Shown here piece by piece: positions 20,277-29,763 of a stretch of 64,000 nt of DNA. This DNA comes from Ignatzschineria sp. RMDPL8A (lineage in GTDB: Bacteria > Pseudomonadota > Gammaproteobacteria > Cardiobacteriales > Wohlfahrtiimonadaceae). Within the stretch, counting starts at the first letter, position 1; each line of letters opens with the position of its first letter. Below the pieces are notes generated by a model, which did no database searches, had not been told where the DNA came from, and worked only from the letters and a program-made list of their open reading frames with translations. Where the stretch lies: positions 1,612,001 through 1,676,000 of the forward strand of contig NZ_JAPPWA010000002.1 in assembly GCF_029815055.1 (NCBI RefSeq). Reading direction: 5' to 3'. A program made the position numbers and the translations under genes.

Positions 20277-21035
20277 TTATTCCATAATCGCTTCAGGGGA
20301 TTCTGGGAGAATTTGCCCGCCATCAACAATAATGGTTTGACCGGTGATAAATCCCGCGCGACTTGACGCTAAGAAACATGCGGCATAACCGATATCTTCC
20401 GGCGTTCCGAGTTTATGAGTCGGAATAATCGCGCGCTGCTGTGCAAGGTAAGTTTCCCCTTGAGCTTTTAATCCATCGGTGAGAATATTACCGGGTTGCA
20501 CCGCATTGACGGTAATGCCATATTTCGCATATTCAAGCGCCGCACTTCGCATAAATCCAAGCTGCCCCGCTTTCGTTGCGCCATAATGGGCCCAGCCGGG
20601 GAACCCTGTCACCGCGCCGGTAATGGACGAAGTGATCACAACGCGACCATAATTATTTTTCTTCATTACTTTAAGCGCCGCTTGAACCACGAAAAAGGTG
20701 CCTTTAAGATTGACGTTATTCATCAAATCCCAATCCTCTTCCGTCATCTCTTCAAGCGTTGCTTGCGGGAAAATTCCGGTATTTGAGCAGAGAATATCAA
20801 GACGACCATACTCTTCATCAATCGCATTAATCACCTCATTAACGCGCGCTCTGTTGGTAACATCGAGCTCAACGAACTCCCCTTTTAATTCTTTCGCCGT
20901 CGCTTCACCAGCTTTTGTATCAATATCTGCGATAATCACCTTCGCACCCGCTTTTGCGAGTACGCTTGCGATCCCTTTACCAATTCCATTTGCGCCGCCT
21001 GTGATAAGTGCAACTTGAGTCTTTAAACTAAACAT
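20277..21035 (-). CDS. Short-chain dehydrogenase/reductase (FabG-like)
   Basis: Classical SDR of 252 residues. The cofactor motif is TGGANGIGKGIA (TGxxxGxG), with D at the end of beta-2 (IIADID) suggesting NAD(H) preference. NNVNLKG, the catalytic Ser in ITSSITGAV and YGATK (Tyr and Lys of the active site) follow. The C-terminus reads VDGGQILPESPEAI, as in the UcpA-like subgroup rather than true FabG. Substrate unknown; it stands alone, away from fatty acid genes, so a role in sugar alcohol or diol oxidation is as likely as beta-ketoacyl reduction. Confidence 0.88.
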   Translation of the reverse strand: MFSLKTQVALITGGANGIGKGIASVLAKAGAKVIIADIDTKAGEATAKELKGEFVELDVTNRARVNEVINAIDEEYGRLDILCSNTGIFPQATLEEMTEEDWDLMNNVNLKGTFFVVQAALKVMKKNNYGRVVITSSITGAVTGFPGWAHYGATKAGQLGFMRSAALEYAKYGITVNAVQPGNILTDGLKAQGETYLAQQRAIIPTHKLGTPEDIGYAACFLASSRAGFITGQTIIVDGGQILPESPEAIME

Positions 21036-21276
21036 CGATCTCTCCTACTAATATGACTCTTTGAGTCAAAATGCGTATAAAAAGAATGTTAGAACTGATA
21101 AAAGCCTAACGCCTAGCCTCATCATATCGAATTTTATGGCTATGTAAAGATGAGGTAAAAAGAATCAAGTTATCGCTTGATAACGCTCAATCTTACGCAG
21201 GACCCAATCATTCTATAAATAGTTAAGATGTTTAATTAATCCCCCATATTGCTCCACTTTTAGATTACAAGGCAAT
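21036..21276. other. Intergenic region upstream of SDR gene with inverted repeat
   Basis: No gene of credible length or ribosome site is seen here. It contains an inverted repeat GTTATC-GCTT-GATAAC at 21169-21184, about 134 bases upstream of the SDR start. Its arms match the half-sites of the palindrome upstream of the amino acid permease. The rest looks like ordinary AT-rich promoter DNA. Confidence 0.5.
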
Positions 21277-21330
21277 AAAAAACCTCCCTGCCACCCATCA
21301 TTAATTGATGTGGTGAATCAGGAAGGTTTA
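21277..21330 (-). terminator. Terminator of the amino acid permease gene
   Basis: On the minus strand AAACCTTCCTG pairs with CAGGGAGGTTT across a 30-base loop that contains a second small stem (CACATCAATTAATGATGGGTG). A T run follows. Confidence 0.78.
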
Positions 21331-21357
21331 TCAATAGAGAACTCTACAACGCTCCGT

Positions 21358-22770
21358 TTAATCGCGTCGTTTCTGCAATCCTTTACGAATTAAAAAACCG
21401 ATATAGAGCAAAATCACCCACGCCGGAATCACGTAGGCCGCATATTTCATCGAATCCATCTGGGTCATCATCACAAAGAGGAGCCCTAAAAAAGCCAAGC
21501 AGAAAATATTACTAAAGGGATAAAAAGGCGCTTTAAACGAGAGCTCGACGCCCTCCTTGTTAATCGCTTTACGGAAACGATATTGCACTAGAACAATGAG
21601 TCCCCAAGTGATGGTCGCCGCCGCCGTTGCCACCGACATAATATGCATAAACGCCCCATCGGGAATGAGGAAGTTGACCACAACCGCAATGAGCGTACAG
21701 AATGATGAAAACAGAATCCCGATAAACGGCGCGCGATTGCAATTGAGCTTCATAAAGACTTTCGGCGCATTACCCTGCTCTGCAAGCCCGTAGAGCATCC
21801 GGCCATTACTGTAAATCCCGCTATTGTAAACCGAGATCGCGGCAGTAAAGACCACAAGCCCAAAGAAGACCGCAGGAATACTAATTTCAGAGCCATTTGA
21901 GAGCGTGATTACCCCTAAGCCCATTTTTTGGAAGATCACCACAAAGGGGCTGCCTTGTTCGCCAATCTCATTCCACGGCACAAGCACCATAATCACCGCA
22001 ATCGAGAGCACATAGAAGAGTAAAATCCGCCAAATCACTTGTCGAATCGCTTTGGGGATACTGGTTTTTGGGTCATCGGCTTCTGCTGCAGTAATCCCGA
22101 TCAATTCAGTTCCACCAAAGGAGAACATCACGATCACAAGCGAGAGCAGAAATTCTTTAATTCCAAAGGGCATAAATCCACCCTCTAAGCGCCAAAGATT
22201 CGATAGGCTCACCATTGACTCAGTACCGGTATTCCCAAGAAGTGAATCTTTTCCGATTAGATAGAGTCCAAGCCCGATTAATAGCACAATGGCAAAGACT
22301 TTAATAAAGGCAAACCAGAACTCAAATTCACCATAAATGCGGATCGACAATAGATTGACCGAGGTGATAATCACTAAGGTGACAAGCGATGTGATCCACG
22401 GCGTTAGCCCAAACCACTCCTGCAAGTAAAGCCCGATAACCGAGAGCTCCGCCATACTCACTAAAATATAGAGAAACCAGTAGTTCCAACCGGCTAAAAA
22501 TCCCGGGAATTCGCCCCAATATTTATATGAAAAATGGCTAAATGCGCCGGCAACCGGCTCGTGGGTGGACATCTCTCCCATCATCGACATGATCAGATAG
22601 ATCACCATTCCGCCGAGCAAGTACGCCAATAAAATAGCGGGGCCTACAAGCGCAATCGACTTCGCCGATCCGTAGAATAAGCCCGTTCCAATGGCACCGC
22701 CGAGTGCGATCATCTGAATGTGACGATTTTTAAGCCCACGTTCTAATGCAGGCGTGTTACTGTCGCTCAT
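21358..22770 (-). CDS. Amino acid permease, APC superfamily (AAT family)
   Basis: 470-residue inner-membrane transporter with about 12 membrane spans. It opens RGLKNRHIQMIALGGAIGTGLFYGSA, the family signature. EFEFWFAFIKV, GTELIGITAAEADDPKTSIPKAI and YNSGIYSNGRMLYGLA follow, as in proton-coupled amino acid importers such as AroP, GabP, CycA and ThrP (YifK). Sequence alone does not give the substrate. A perfect 14-bp palindrome lies 82 bases upstream and suggests specific repression. Single-gene unit with its own terminator. Confidence 0.92.
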   Translation of the reverse strand: MSDSNTPALERGLKNRHIQMIALGGAIGTGLFYGSAKSIALVGPAILLAYLLGGMVIYLIMSMMGEMSTHEPVAGAFSHFSYKYWGEFPGFLAGWNYWFLYILVSMAELSVIGLYLQEWFGLTPWITSLVTLVIITSVNLLSIRIYGEFEFWFAFIKVFAIVLLIGLGLYLIGKDSLLGNTGTESMVSLSNLWRLEGGFMPFGIKEFLLSLVIVMFSFGGTELIGITAAEADDPKTSIPKAIRQVIWRILLFYVLSIAVIMVLVPWNEIGEQGSPFVVIFQKMGLGVITLSNGSEISIPAVFFGLVVFTAAISVYNSGIYSNGRMLYGLAEQGNAPKVFMKLNCNRAPFIGILFSSFCTLIAVVVNFLIPDGAFMHIMSVATAAATITWGLIVLVQYRFRKAINKEGVELSFKAPFYPFSNIFCLAFLGLLFVMMTQMDSMKYAAYVIPAWVILLYIGFLIRKGLQKRRD

Positions 22771-22851
22771 CCTTTTTGTCCTCAGGTTTCACATCTAAAA
22801 AATAATAGAGAGCGCACCCGTTTGAATGCACCCTCCGCTCAATTTAATTTA

Positions 22852-22865
22852 CGTTATCGATAACG
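22852..22865. promoter_or_regulatory. Perfect 14-bp palindrome, LacI-type operator candidate
   Basis: CGTTATCGATAACG reads the same on both strands, has a central CG, and lies in the promoter region of the amino acid permease gene. LacI/GalR-family operators typically have this symmetric form with a central CpG. A possible -35 TTGCAT lies just upstream on the minus strand, so a bound protein would cover the core promoter. Confidence 0.5.
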
Positions 22866-22898
22866 ATTTAATGGTAATGCAATATCGGCACGATCTGC

Positions 22899-23999
22899 TT
22901 ATGCGTCACATTTTCCTTCAATCACCGCACCGCCAAGACAGACATCCTCTTTATAGAAAACGATCGATTGCCCGGGAGTAATCGCGCGCTGGGGATTATC
23001 AAAGACGACCTTAATCTTACCACTTTCTAAAAACTCAATCTGACAGGGCTCATCTTTTTGACGATAACGAATCTTCGCTTTTAAGCCCTCATTAATGCTC
23101 GCCATATCGTATTTGGCAATCCAGTGGAGATCCCGCGCCGTGAGCGCCATTCCATAGAGATAAGGGTGATTCCCTTGCACCACGATCAGCTCGTTCTTTC
23201 CGATATCTTTATCAGCGACAAACCATGGCTCGCCACTTGAATCTTTACGCCCACCAATGCCTAGTCCTTGACGTTGCCCGATGGTATAGAACGCGAGTCC
23301 TTGATGCTCTGCCACCACCTCCCCTTCAGGCGTGCGCATTTTGCCGGGGTGCGTAGGGAGATATTGCATAATAAAATCGGTGAAATCCCGCTCACCAATA
23401 AAGCAGATACCGGTAGAATCTTTTTTATCAAAGGTGACAAGCTCGTGCTCAAGTGCGATGCGGCGCACCTCTTTTTTATCGTAATCGCCGATAGGAAAAA
23501 CGGCATTTTTAAGCTGTTCTTGGTTTAACAGATGGAGGAAATAGCTCTGATCTTTATTATCATCAAGCCCTTTTAACAGATAGGTCTGCTCATCATCGCG
23601 TTTAACGCGGGTATAATGCCCCGTTGCGATAAGATCTGCGCCAAATTCATAGGCGTAATCTAAGAACGCTTTAAACTTGATCTCTTTATTACAGAGCACA
23701 TCGGGATTCGGGGTTAGGCCATCTTTTAGCGTCTCAATAAAGTAGGCAAAAACGCGCTCTTTATAGTTTTTCGCAAAATTGACCGTGTGAAGCGGAATAT
23801 CTAAGGTTTCACAAACCGCTTTTGCATCCTGCAAATCTTCTTCTGCGGTACAATAACCTTGGTCAAATTCCTCTTCCCAATTCTTCATAAAGACGCCATG
23901 CACATCGGCGCCCGCCTCTTTTAACAGATAGGCCGCAACCGATGAATCCACACCGCCAGACATCCCAACGATGACTCGTTTTCCTTTTACATTTTCCAT
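22899..23999 (-). CDS. mnmA: tRNA-specific 2-thiouridylase
   Basis: Makes 2-thiouridine at position 34 of tRNA Lys, Glu and Gln, using ATP and sulfur relayed through TusE. The PP-loop is [16 protein letters not shown]. The two catalytic cysteines are in [13 protein letters not shown] and [12 protein letters not shown], and the [12 protein letters not shown] segment is typical. 366 residues from the ATG at 23999; an upstream TTG in frame is less likely. It begins 13 bases after the prc stop, so it is probably co-transcribed with prc. Confidence 0.96.
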   Translation of the reverse strand: MENVKGKRVIVGMSGGVDSSVAAYLLKEAGADVHGVFMKNWEEEFDQGYCTAEEDLQDAKAVCETLDIPLHTVNFAKNYKERVFAYFIETLKDGLTPNPDVLCNKEIKFKAFLDYAYEFGADLIATGHYTRVKRDDEQTYLLKGLDDNKDQSYFLHLLNQEQLKNAVFPIGDYDKKEVRRIALEHELVTFDKKDSTGICFIGERDFTDFIMQYLPTHPGKMRTPEGEVVAEHQGLAFYTIGQRQGLGIGGRKDSSGEPWFVADKDIGKNELIVVQGNHPYLYGMALTARDLHWIAKYDMASINEGLKAKIRYRQKDEPCQIEFLESGKIKVVFDNPQRAITPGQSIVFYKEDVCLGGAVIEGKCDA

Positions 24000-24011
24000 T
24001 TTCAACAACTA

Positions 24012-26195
24012 CTATTTGGTTAAATCAATATAATCACGGAGGATTTCCACCGCTTCGTCAAGGAGCACATCCACTTTGGTCTTTTCGATTAGATCGGAAT
24101 AGGTGCCATCTTCATTTTTGAACTCTTCTAAGGTCAGCGCCTTATATCCATAGAGTTCACGCAGGCGATTTTGGCGTTTTAAGACCACTCGCTCCTTGTC
24201 TCGTAATTCTTTTTTGCGCGCTTCTAAATTGAGCGAAATTTTCTTGGTGCGCCACTGCTCATAGAGATTATCCGCTTGCTTTTTAAAGAGGATATTGCGC
24301 TCATTACTCTCAAATCGCTCACGACTTTTCGCTTTTAAAATCGCTAAATTCTCAATCACATCGGGGCGATAATCGGATGCAGGTTTAATGCGATCCCACG
24401 GCAGAACGTAATGCTCTTTCGCCTCGCCAATCTCTTGGGGATCATATAGGCTTGGGAATTCGATATCGGGCACCACCCCTTTTTCTTGCGTTGTTTCACC
24501 GCTCGCGCGATAAAAGGTTGCGATGGTGACTTTACTTTGCCCCGGCTTTTCTGTTTTAGAGAGCAGCGCTTCAAGATTGAGCATGGTCTGCACGGTTCCT
24601 TTTCCAAAGGTAGTCGATCCCGCGATAATCGCGCGCCCTTGGTCCTGCATACTGCCGGCAAAGATCTCACTTGCGGAGGCGCTTAAGCGATCGGTCATCA
24701 CCAATAGTGGCCCATCGTAAAGCTGTTTATCATTAGAGCTTTTTTGCAGTTCAATACGCCCATCAAAATTGCGCGTTTGCACGATGGTTTTATGCGGGTC
24801 TTTCAGGAAAATTGAGGATAGATCGATCACCTCTTGCAAAGAGCCCCCGCCATTGCCGCGTAGATCGATAATTAAGCCATCAATCGGCGCTTCTTTTTGC
24901 ATTTTAGTAAGCAGATTTTTTACATCGCGGGTGGTACTGCGGTAATCTTTTTTCCCTTGATGATTGCCTTCAAAGTCACTGTAAAACGTGGGAAGTGTAA
25001 TCACGCCAATGCGATAAGCACCGCTTTCATTTGCCCCGTTTTCATTCGCTCCGTTGTCATTCTCGAGTACTTCTACGTTGCCGGTACCTACTTCTACATT
25101 GGCAGGTTTAACGGCCTTTTCCGATAACACGGTTTTAATCTCAGATTTTGCCGCTTGTTTATCAAGTTTGACGGTATCGCGCACAATACGGACAATTTTC
25201 TCAGGGCCTTTGCCTTTATTGCCTAAAATTTGCAGGCGCACCACCGTCCCTTTCTTACCGCGAATTTTATCGACGACTTTATCAAGACGAAGGCCGGCGA
25301 TATCCATAAACTCACCATTATCGCCTTGAGCAATGCCAATAATTTCATCGGCAACGTTCAATTGTTTGGTTAAATCCGCAGGCCCGCCCGGCACAATCTC
25401 CATAATTTTAACTGCATCTTCATCTTGACGGAGCACCGTACCGATCCCCTGTAAGGATAAGCTCATGCCGATGTTAAAATCTTCCATCTGCTTGGCAGAA
25501 TAGTAACCTGAATGAGGGTCAAAACTGCGGGCGACCACATTCATAAAGAGATCAAAAATATCGTCTTTGGTGTTTTGCGCTAAACGTTCACCGCGGACTT
25601 TATAGCGCTTCAAAAGGCGCTCTTTTGCATCCTCTAGAGTGCGATCTTTATCGGAGACCATCAACATAATTAATTCATTTTGCAGACGTTCACGCCAGAT
25701 GTTATCGAGCTCTTTTTGGTCTTTCGCATAGGGAAGTTCACTGCGGTCGATATAGATTTTCTTATTGCTCGCAAGATCAAATTCTTCGGTTTTTAAGAGA
25801 TTTTCAACAAACGCAGTGCGCTCATCAATGCGTTTAATGAGCTGCTCATACATCTGAAATGGCACCATTAAATTGGAGCGGCGCAGATAATCGTCAAAAT
25901 ATTGCGAGTGTTTATTAAAGGCATCGATATCCGCCTTCACAAAAAAGACCCGCTGCGGATCGAGTGAGCGGAGATAGGTATTGTAAATCCGCATTGAGAG
26001 ATTATCGTCAAAGGGGAGTTTACTGTAATGATATTTTGTTAAAACGACCGAATGCGCGGCACTGATGCGCTGCTGTTTATAGGTCGGAATTAGATCCTCT
26101 TCAATCGCCGCAAGCGCCGTACTCTGGACGGCAAACCACGTCATTAAATAGAGGACAAAGACTTTAATCCAAATGATCGGCTGTTTTTTTCTCAT
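24012..26195 (-). CDS. prc: Carboxy-terminal (tail-specific) protease, S41A family
   Basis: Periplasmic protease that degrades ssrA-tagged or misfolded exported proteins and trims envelope hydrolases and lipoproteins. Order: signal or anchor segment (residues 10-30), N-terminal helical domain, PDZ domain (about 230-330, SLSLQGIGTVLRQDEDAVKIMEIVPGGPAD), S41 catalytic domain with LIIDLRGNGGGSLQE, nucleophile Ser in RLSASASEIFAG and Lys in TFGKGTVQ, and the C-terminal DUF3340-like helical domain. 727 residues, about 45 longer than E. coli Prc; part of the extra is a GANEN repeat insertion between the PDZ and catalytic domains. Confidence 0.95.
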   Translation of the reverse strand: MRKKQPIIWIKVFVLYLMTWFAVQSTALAAIEEDLIPTYKQQRISAAHSVVLTKYHYSKLPFDDNLSMRIYNTYLRSLDPQRVFFVKADIDAFNKHSQYFDDYLRRSNLMVPFQMYEQLIKRIDERTAFVENLLKTEEFDLASNKKIYIDRSELPYAKDQKELDNIWRERLQNELIMLMVSDKDRTLEDAKERLLKRYKVRGERLAQNTKDDIFDLFMNVVARSFDPHSGYYSAKQMEDFNIGMSLSLQGIGTVLRQDEDAVKIMEIVPGGPADLTKQLNVADEIIGIAQGDNGEFMDIAGLRLDKVVDKIRGKKGTVVRLQILGNKGKGPEKIVRIVRDTVKLDKQAAKSEIKTVLSEKAVKPANVEVGTGNVEVLENDNGANENGANESGAYRIGVITLPTFYSDFEGNHQGKKDYRSTTRDVKNLLTKMQKEAPIDGLIIDLRGNGGGSLQEVIDLSSIFLKDPHKTIVQTRNFDGRIELQKSSNDKQLYDGPLLVMTDRLSASASEIFAGSMQDQGRAIIAGSTTFGKGTVQTMLNLEALLSKTEKPGQSKVTIATFYRASGETTQEKGVVPDIEFPSLYDPQEIGEAKEHYVLPWDRIKPASDYRPDVIENLAILKAKSRERFESNERNILFKKQADNLYEQWRTKKISLNLEARKKELRDKERVVLKRQNRLRELYGYKALTLEEFKNEDGTYSDLIEKTKVDVLLDEAVEILRDYIDLTK
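25024..25062 (-). repeat. 15-bp tandem repeat coding GANE(N/S) inside prc
   Basis: Two full 15-base units and a partial third encode NGANENGANESGA in the linker between the PDZ and protease domains of Prc. The period is five codons, so unit gain or loss would keep the frame. Confidence 0.75.
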
Positions 26196-26453
26196 TATTT
26201 CCCAACTTTACGGATCGTTCACACACAGATTAATAATTTTGGTCGATTTTCAGATCAACATTGTCGCATTATGCCATTCTTTTCAGAGCGATACGACCAT
26301 CTATTTCAAATTAATATCGCTTAAAAAAGAATCAACAATGGATTCCTTTCGAGGGGCTATAGCAAAGAAAGCCCGTTACAAAAGCGTCATATTAACGCCT
26401 CTTTATAACGGGACAGTCTCGACTATATTGAATCGATTTGAGTCTATATTAGA
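26196..26453. other. Intergenic region between serC and prc
   Basis: No convincing gene; the plus-strand open frame here has no ribosome site and runs into serC antisense. A long-armed hairpin (CCCGTTA at 26370-26376 with TAACGGG at 26406-26412) could end serC transcription but lacks a good T run. Confidence 0.4.
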
Positions 26454-27539
26454 TTATAGGACGTCTAACTCAAATTTTTTCATGAAGTTTGTGAGCGCAA
26501 TCACGCCTTCAAGGGGCATTGCGTTATATAGACTTGCACGCATACCGCCAACGGATCGGTGTCCTGCAAGATAGATCAGGTTGTTTTCTTTCGCTTTTTC
26601 TAAGAAGAGCGCATCATATTTCGCGTCCGCTAAGATAAAAGGCACGTTCATTTTTGAGCGCGCATCGACATGTACCGGATTACGATAGAGATGGCTCTCG
26701 TCGATGGTTTTATATAAAAGTTCCGCTTTACGGTTATTCACTTTTTCCATGGCAGCCACTCCGCCGCGCTCTTTAACTTTACGAAGGACTAAATTCATTA
26801 AGTAGATAGCAAATGTGGGCGGCGTATTGAGCATCGAGCCTTTTTCATTTTGGATCGTGTAATTAAATACATCCGGCGTGTAAGGACTTGCTTTTCCAAG
26901 AAGATCTTCACGGATAATCACAATCGTTAATCCCGCAGGCCCGATATTTTTCTGAGCACCGGCGAAAATCATGCCATATTTACTCACATCAATGCGGCGC
27001 GAGAGAATGTTTGAGCTCATATCCGCAACCACCGGAATCGGTGAATTTTCGATATCGTAGCAGAACTCCACCCCATTAATGGTCTCGTTTGCACAAAAAT
27101 AGAGATACGCACTCTCAGGATCAATATTCGTGAGATCGCGCTGACGGGGAATGCTTAAATACCCTTCCTCTTTAGTGCTATAGATAACATTGGTTTTAGC
27201 GTATTTTGACGCTTCCGCAATCGCTTTTTTCGACCATGAACCGGTCTCAATAAAGTCGATCTGTTTTTTATCGCCAAGTAAGTTCATTGGAGCAAACGCA
27301 AATTGCCCAAGACCGCCCCCTTGCATGAAGAGAACGCGATAATTAACCGGAATATCAAGAAGCTCACGAAGGTTTGCCTCACACTCTTCAATCACGGCGG
27401 TAAATTCCTTGCCGCGGTGGGATACTTCTAGGATTGAGGCATCTTGCCCTTGCCAATCAAGAAGTTCTGCTTGCGCCTCTTGCAACACATCTTCGGGCAT
27501 CATCGCAGGTCCTGCACAAAAATTATATGTTTTTCTCAC
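26454..27539 (-). CDS. serC: Phosphoserine aminotransferase
   Basis: PLP enzyme making 3-phosphoserine from 3-phosphohydroxypyruvate, and 4-phosphohydroxythreonine for pyridoxal phosphate synthesis. It begins YNFCAGPAMMPEDVLQEAQAELLDW; the PLP lysine is in IFAGAQKNIGPAG, and GHRSVGGMRASLYNAMPLEGV is at the C-terminus. 361 residues, standard for the class V family. It stands alone here, away from serA, pdxB or aroA. An imperfectly spaced inverted repeat lies upstream. Confidence 0.96.
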   Translation of the reverse strand: MRKTYNFCAGPAMMPEDVLQEAQAELLDWQGQDASILEVSHRGKEFTAVIEECEANLRELLDIPVNYRVLFMQGGGLGQFAFAPMNLLGDKKQIDFIETGSWSKKAIAEASKYAKTNVIYSTKEEGYLSIPRQRDLTNIDPESAYLYFCANETINGVEFCYDIENSPIPVVADMSSNILSRRIDVSKYGMIFAGAQKNIGPAGLTIVIIREDLLGKASPYTPDVFNYTIQNEKGSMLNTPPTFAIYLMNLVLRKVKERGGVAAMEKVNNRKAELLYKTIDESHLYRNPVHVDARSKMNVPFILADAKYDALFLEKAKENNLIYLAGHRSVGGMRASLYNAMPLEGVIALTNFMKKFELDVL

Positions 27540-27582
27540 AAATTGCTCCTTATCGATAGATCTACGCTAGAATAAAGTCCTA

Positions 27583-27602
27583 AAGTAGTTATATTACTAC
27601 TT
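27583..27602. promoter_or_regulatory. Inverted repeat upstream of serC
   Basis: AAGTAGT-TATATT-ACTACTT, seven-base perfect arms with a six-base AT spacer, 44 bases upstream of the serC start and in the divergent serC-clpP control region. The shape suits a dimeric regulator; none is identified. Confidence 0.4.
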
Positions 27603-27638
27603 GGTTAAGGATATTTCACAATATTCTTATAAAAACTC

Positions 27639-27666
27639 TTAAAATCAGAAAGCTTTCTGCTAGAAT
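27639..27666 (+). promoter_or_regulatory. Putative clpP promoter with internal palindrome
   Basis: TTAAAA (27639-27644) and TAGAAT (27661-27666) with 16-base spacing. The spacer is almost entirely the perfect palindrome CAGAAAGCTTTCTG (27646-27659). The clpP start lies 51 bases downstream of the -10. The palindrome may be an operator, or simply chance. Confidence 0.45.
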
Positions 27667-27716
27667 AGCTCTCTTGTATATCAGAATAAATTTATAGATC
27701 ATAAAGGTAGCCAAAT

Positions 27717-28325
27717 ATGTCGTTAATGGGCAATGATATCCAGAATCAATTAGTTCCTATGGTGGTTGAGCAAACGGGACGCGGCGAACGCTCCTATGAC
27801 ATCTACTCTCGCCTCTTAAAGGATCGAGTGATTTTCCTCGTAGGACAAGTGGAAGATCATATGGCCAATCTGGTTGTGGCGCAGCTGCTCTTTTTAGAAG
27901 CGGAAGACCCCAATAAAGATATCCACCTCTATATCAATTCTCCCGGCGGCTCAGTGACTGCGGGAATGGCAATCTACGACACCATGCAATTTATTAAGCC
28001 CGACGTTTCAACAATGTGTATCGGTCAGGCCTGCAGCATGGGTGCCCTATTATTAACCGCGGGCGCTGAAGGCAAACGCTTAGCCCTTCCCAATTCACGG
28101 GTGATGATTCACCAACCCCTTGGCGGTTATCAAGGTCAGGCCAGTGATATTGAAATTCACACCAAAGAGATGCTCACCATTAAACGTCGTTTAAATGACA
28201 TCATGGCACATCACACTAAAAAACCCCTAGAAACCATTGAAAAAGATACCGATCGCGACTACTTCTTAAGCAGTCAGGAAGCGGCCGACTACGGCTTAAT
28301 TGATCGTGTTGTCACTAAGCGATAA
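27717..28325 (+). CDS. clpP: ATP-dependent Clp protease, proteolytic subunit
   Basis: Barrel-forming serine protease that pairs with ClpX to degrade tagged and regulatory proteins. The catalytic Ser is in [16 protein letters not shown] and His in [13 protein letters not shown], with the Asp following in the helix region [10 protein letters not shown]-terminal loops that dock ClpX are present ([19 protein letters not shown]). 202 residues; AAAGGTAG precedes the ATG. The trigger factor gene usually upstream is not here. A terminator separates it from clpX. Confidence 0.97.
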   Translation: MSLMGNDIQNQLVPMVVEQTGRGERSYDIYSRLLKDRVIFLVGQVEDHMANLVVAQLLFLEAEDPNKDIHLYINSPGGSVTAGMAIYDTMQFIKPDVSTMCIGQACSMGALLLTAGAEGKRLALPNSRVMIHQPLGGYQGQASDIEIHTKEMLTIKRRLNDIMAHHTKKPLETIEKDTDRDYFLSSQEAADYGLIDRVVTKR

Positions 28326-28358
28326 GCCCTGCGCGAATTGCGTTGATTCGACTTTGAT

Positions 28359-28382
28359 CGCCCAGCTTTTTTGGGCGTTTTT
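28359..28382 (+). terminator. clpP terminator
   Basis: Stem CGCCCA / TGGGCG with a short T-rich loop, then TTTTT, 33 bases after the clpP stop. It probably allows clpP and clpX to be expressed at different levels. Confidence 0.8.
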
Positions 28383-28474
28383 ACACTAAAATTATTGTAC
28401 TAAAATAATAAATGCGTAAACAAAAAGTGAATCCTACTAAACACGATCCTTTCACCTTGTATTAAAGAATTAAG

Positions 28475-29761
28475 ATGACTAAAGAGACAGATAAACCCAC
28501 TAAATTATTAGAGTGTTCTTTTTGTGGGAAGAACCAAAATGAGGTGCAGCGCCTCATTTCAGGCAACCGCGTTTACATCTGTAACGAATGCGTTGAGCTA
28601 TGCAACAATCTTGTCGATGAGGAAGAAGAGGTGGTTTATAGCGATGAACCGCTTCCCACTCCCAAAGAGATCTACGCCGTTTTAGATGAATATGTCATTG
28701 GCCAAGAAGATGCGAAAAAGAGCCTCAGCGTTGCGGTGTACAATCACTATAAACGCCTTGAGAGCAAAGCCGATAAAGATGCCGATGTGGAGCTTACTAA
28801 GAGTAATATTCTCTTAATTGGCCCCACCGGTTCAGGGAAAACGCTTTTGGCAGAGACGCTTGCGAAAACGTTAAACGTCCCCTTTGCCATTGCCGATGCA
28901 ACAACGCTTACTGAAGCGGGTTATGTCGGTGAAGACGTTGAAAATATTATTCAGCGATTGCTGCAAAGCTGTGACTTTGATGTGGAAGCAGCTGAAACGG
29001 GCATTATCTATGTCGATGAGATTGATAAGATCACTCGCCGTAGCGAAAACCCCTCCATCACTCGCGACGTATCGGGCGAAGGCGTTCAGCAGGCGCTGCT
29101 TAAAATCTTAGAAGGCACGGTAGCATCGGTATCTCCATCGGGCGGGCGTAAGCACCCAAATGCTGAGCTTGTCGATGTGGATACTCGCAACATTCTCTTT
29201 ATCTGTGGCGGTGCGTTCGCAGGACTTGAAAAAGTGATCCAGCAACGTCAAAGCAAAGGCGGCATCGGCTTTACTGCAGAAATTAAAGAGAAAGATGATG
29301 AGAAAACCACCTCAGAGATCTTTAAAGAAGTGGAATCTGATGATCTGATTAAATATGGACTGATTCCAGAATTTATCGGTCGTCTCCCTGTGATTACCAC
29401 CCTCGATGATCTCGATGAAGAGGCGCTGATCAACATCTTAACGCAACCGAAAAATGCGATTGTCAAGCAGTTCCAATATCTCTTTTCAATGGAAGAGGTT
29501 GAGATTGAATTTACGGACGAAGCGCTCCGTGCGATTGCAAAACAGGCGATGGCGAAGAAAACCGGTGCTCGTGGATTACGCTCGATTATTGAGCAGCTTC
29601 TTCTTAACACGATGTTTGAGCTCCCTTCGGCCGAGAATGTTGAAAAAGTGATCGTGACCGAAAAATCGATCACTGATAAACTTGATCCTGAAATTATTTA
29701 TCGCAACTCATCAACACAAAAGGATAATAACGAAGGCGATTCGCTTTCTAAAACCTCATAA
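28475..29761 (+). CDS. clpX: ATP-dependent Clp protease, ATP-binding subunit
   Basis: AAA+ unfoldase of ClpXP. The N-terminal zinc domain has the four cysteines in CSFCGK and CNECVELC (residues about 10-40). The AAA+ module has Walker [13 protein letters not shown], Walker [11 protein letters not shown], and pore-loop and sensor regions through GFTAEI and EFIGRLPV; the C-terminal lid contains [13 protein letters not shown]. 428 residues, full length. The following rnt gene starts two bases after the stop, so they are co-transcribed. Confidence 0.97.
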   Translation: MTKETDKPTKLLECSFCGKNQNEVQRLISGNRVYICNECVELCNNLVDEEEEVVYSDEPLPTPKEIYAVLDEYVIGQEDAKKSLSVAVYNHYKRLESKADKDADVELTKSNILLIGPTGSGKTLLAETLAKTLNVPFAIADATTLTEAGYVGEDVENIIQRLLQSCDFDVEAAETGIIYVDEIDKITRRSENPSITRDVSGEGVQQALLKILEGTVASVSPSGGRKHPNAELVDVDTRNILFICGGAFAGLEKVIQQRQSKGGIGFTAEIKEKDDEKTTSEIFKEVESDDLIKYGLIPEFIGRLPVITTLDDLDEEALINILTQPKNAIVKQFQYLFSMEEVEIEFTDEALRAIAKQAMAKKTGARGLRSIIEQLLLNTMFELPSAENVEKVIVTEKSITDKLDPEIIYRNSSTQKDNNEGDSLSKTS

Positions 29762-29763
29762 TT

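Noticed and set aside
26173-26574. Plus-strand 133-codon open frame
   Set aside because: No ribosome site, and it runs antisense through the end of serC and the start of prc.
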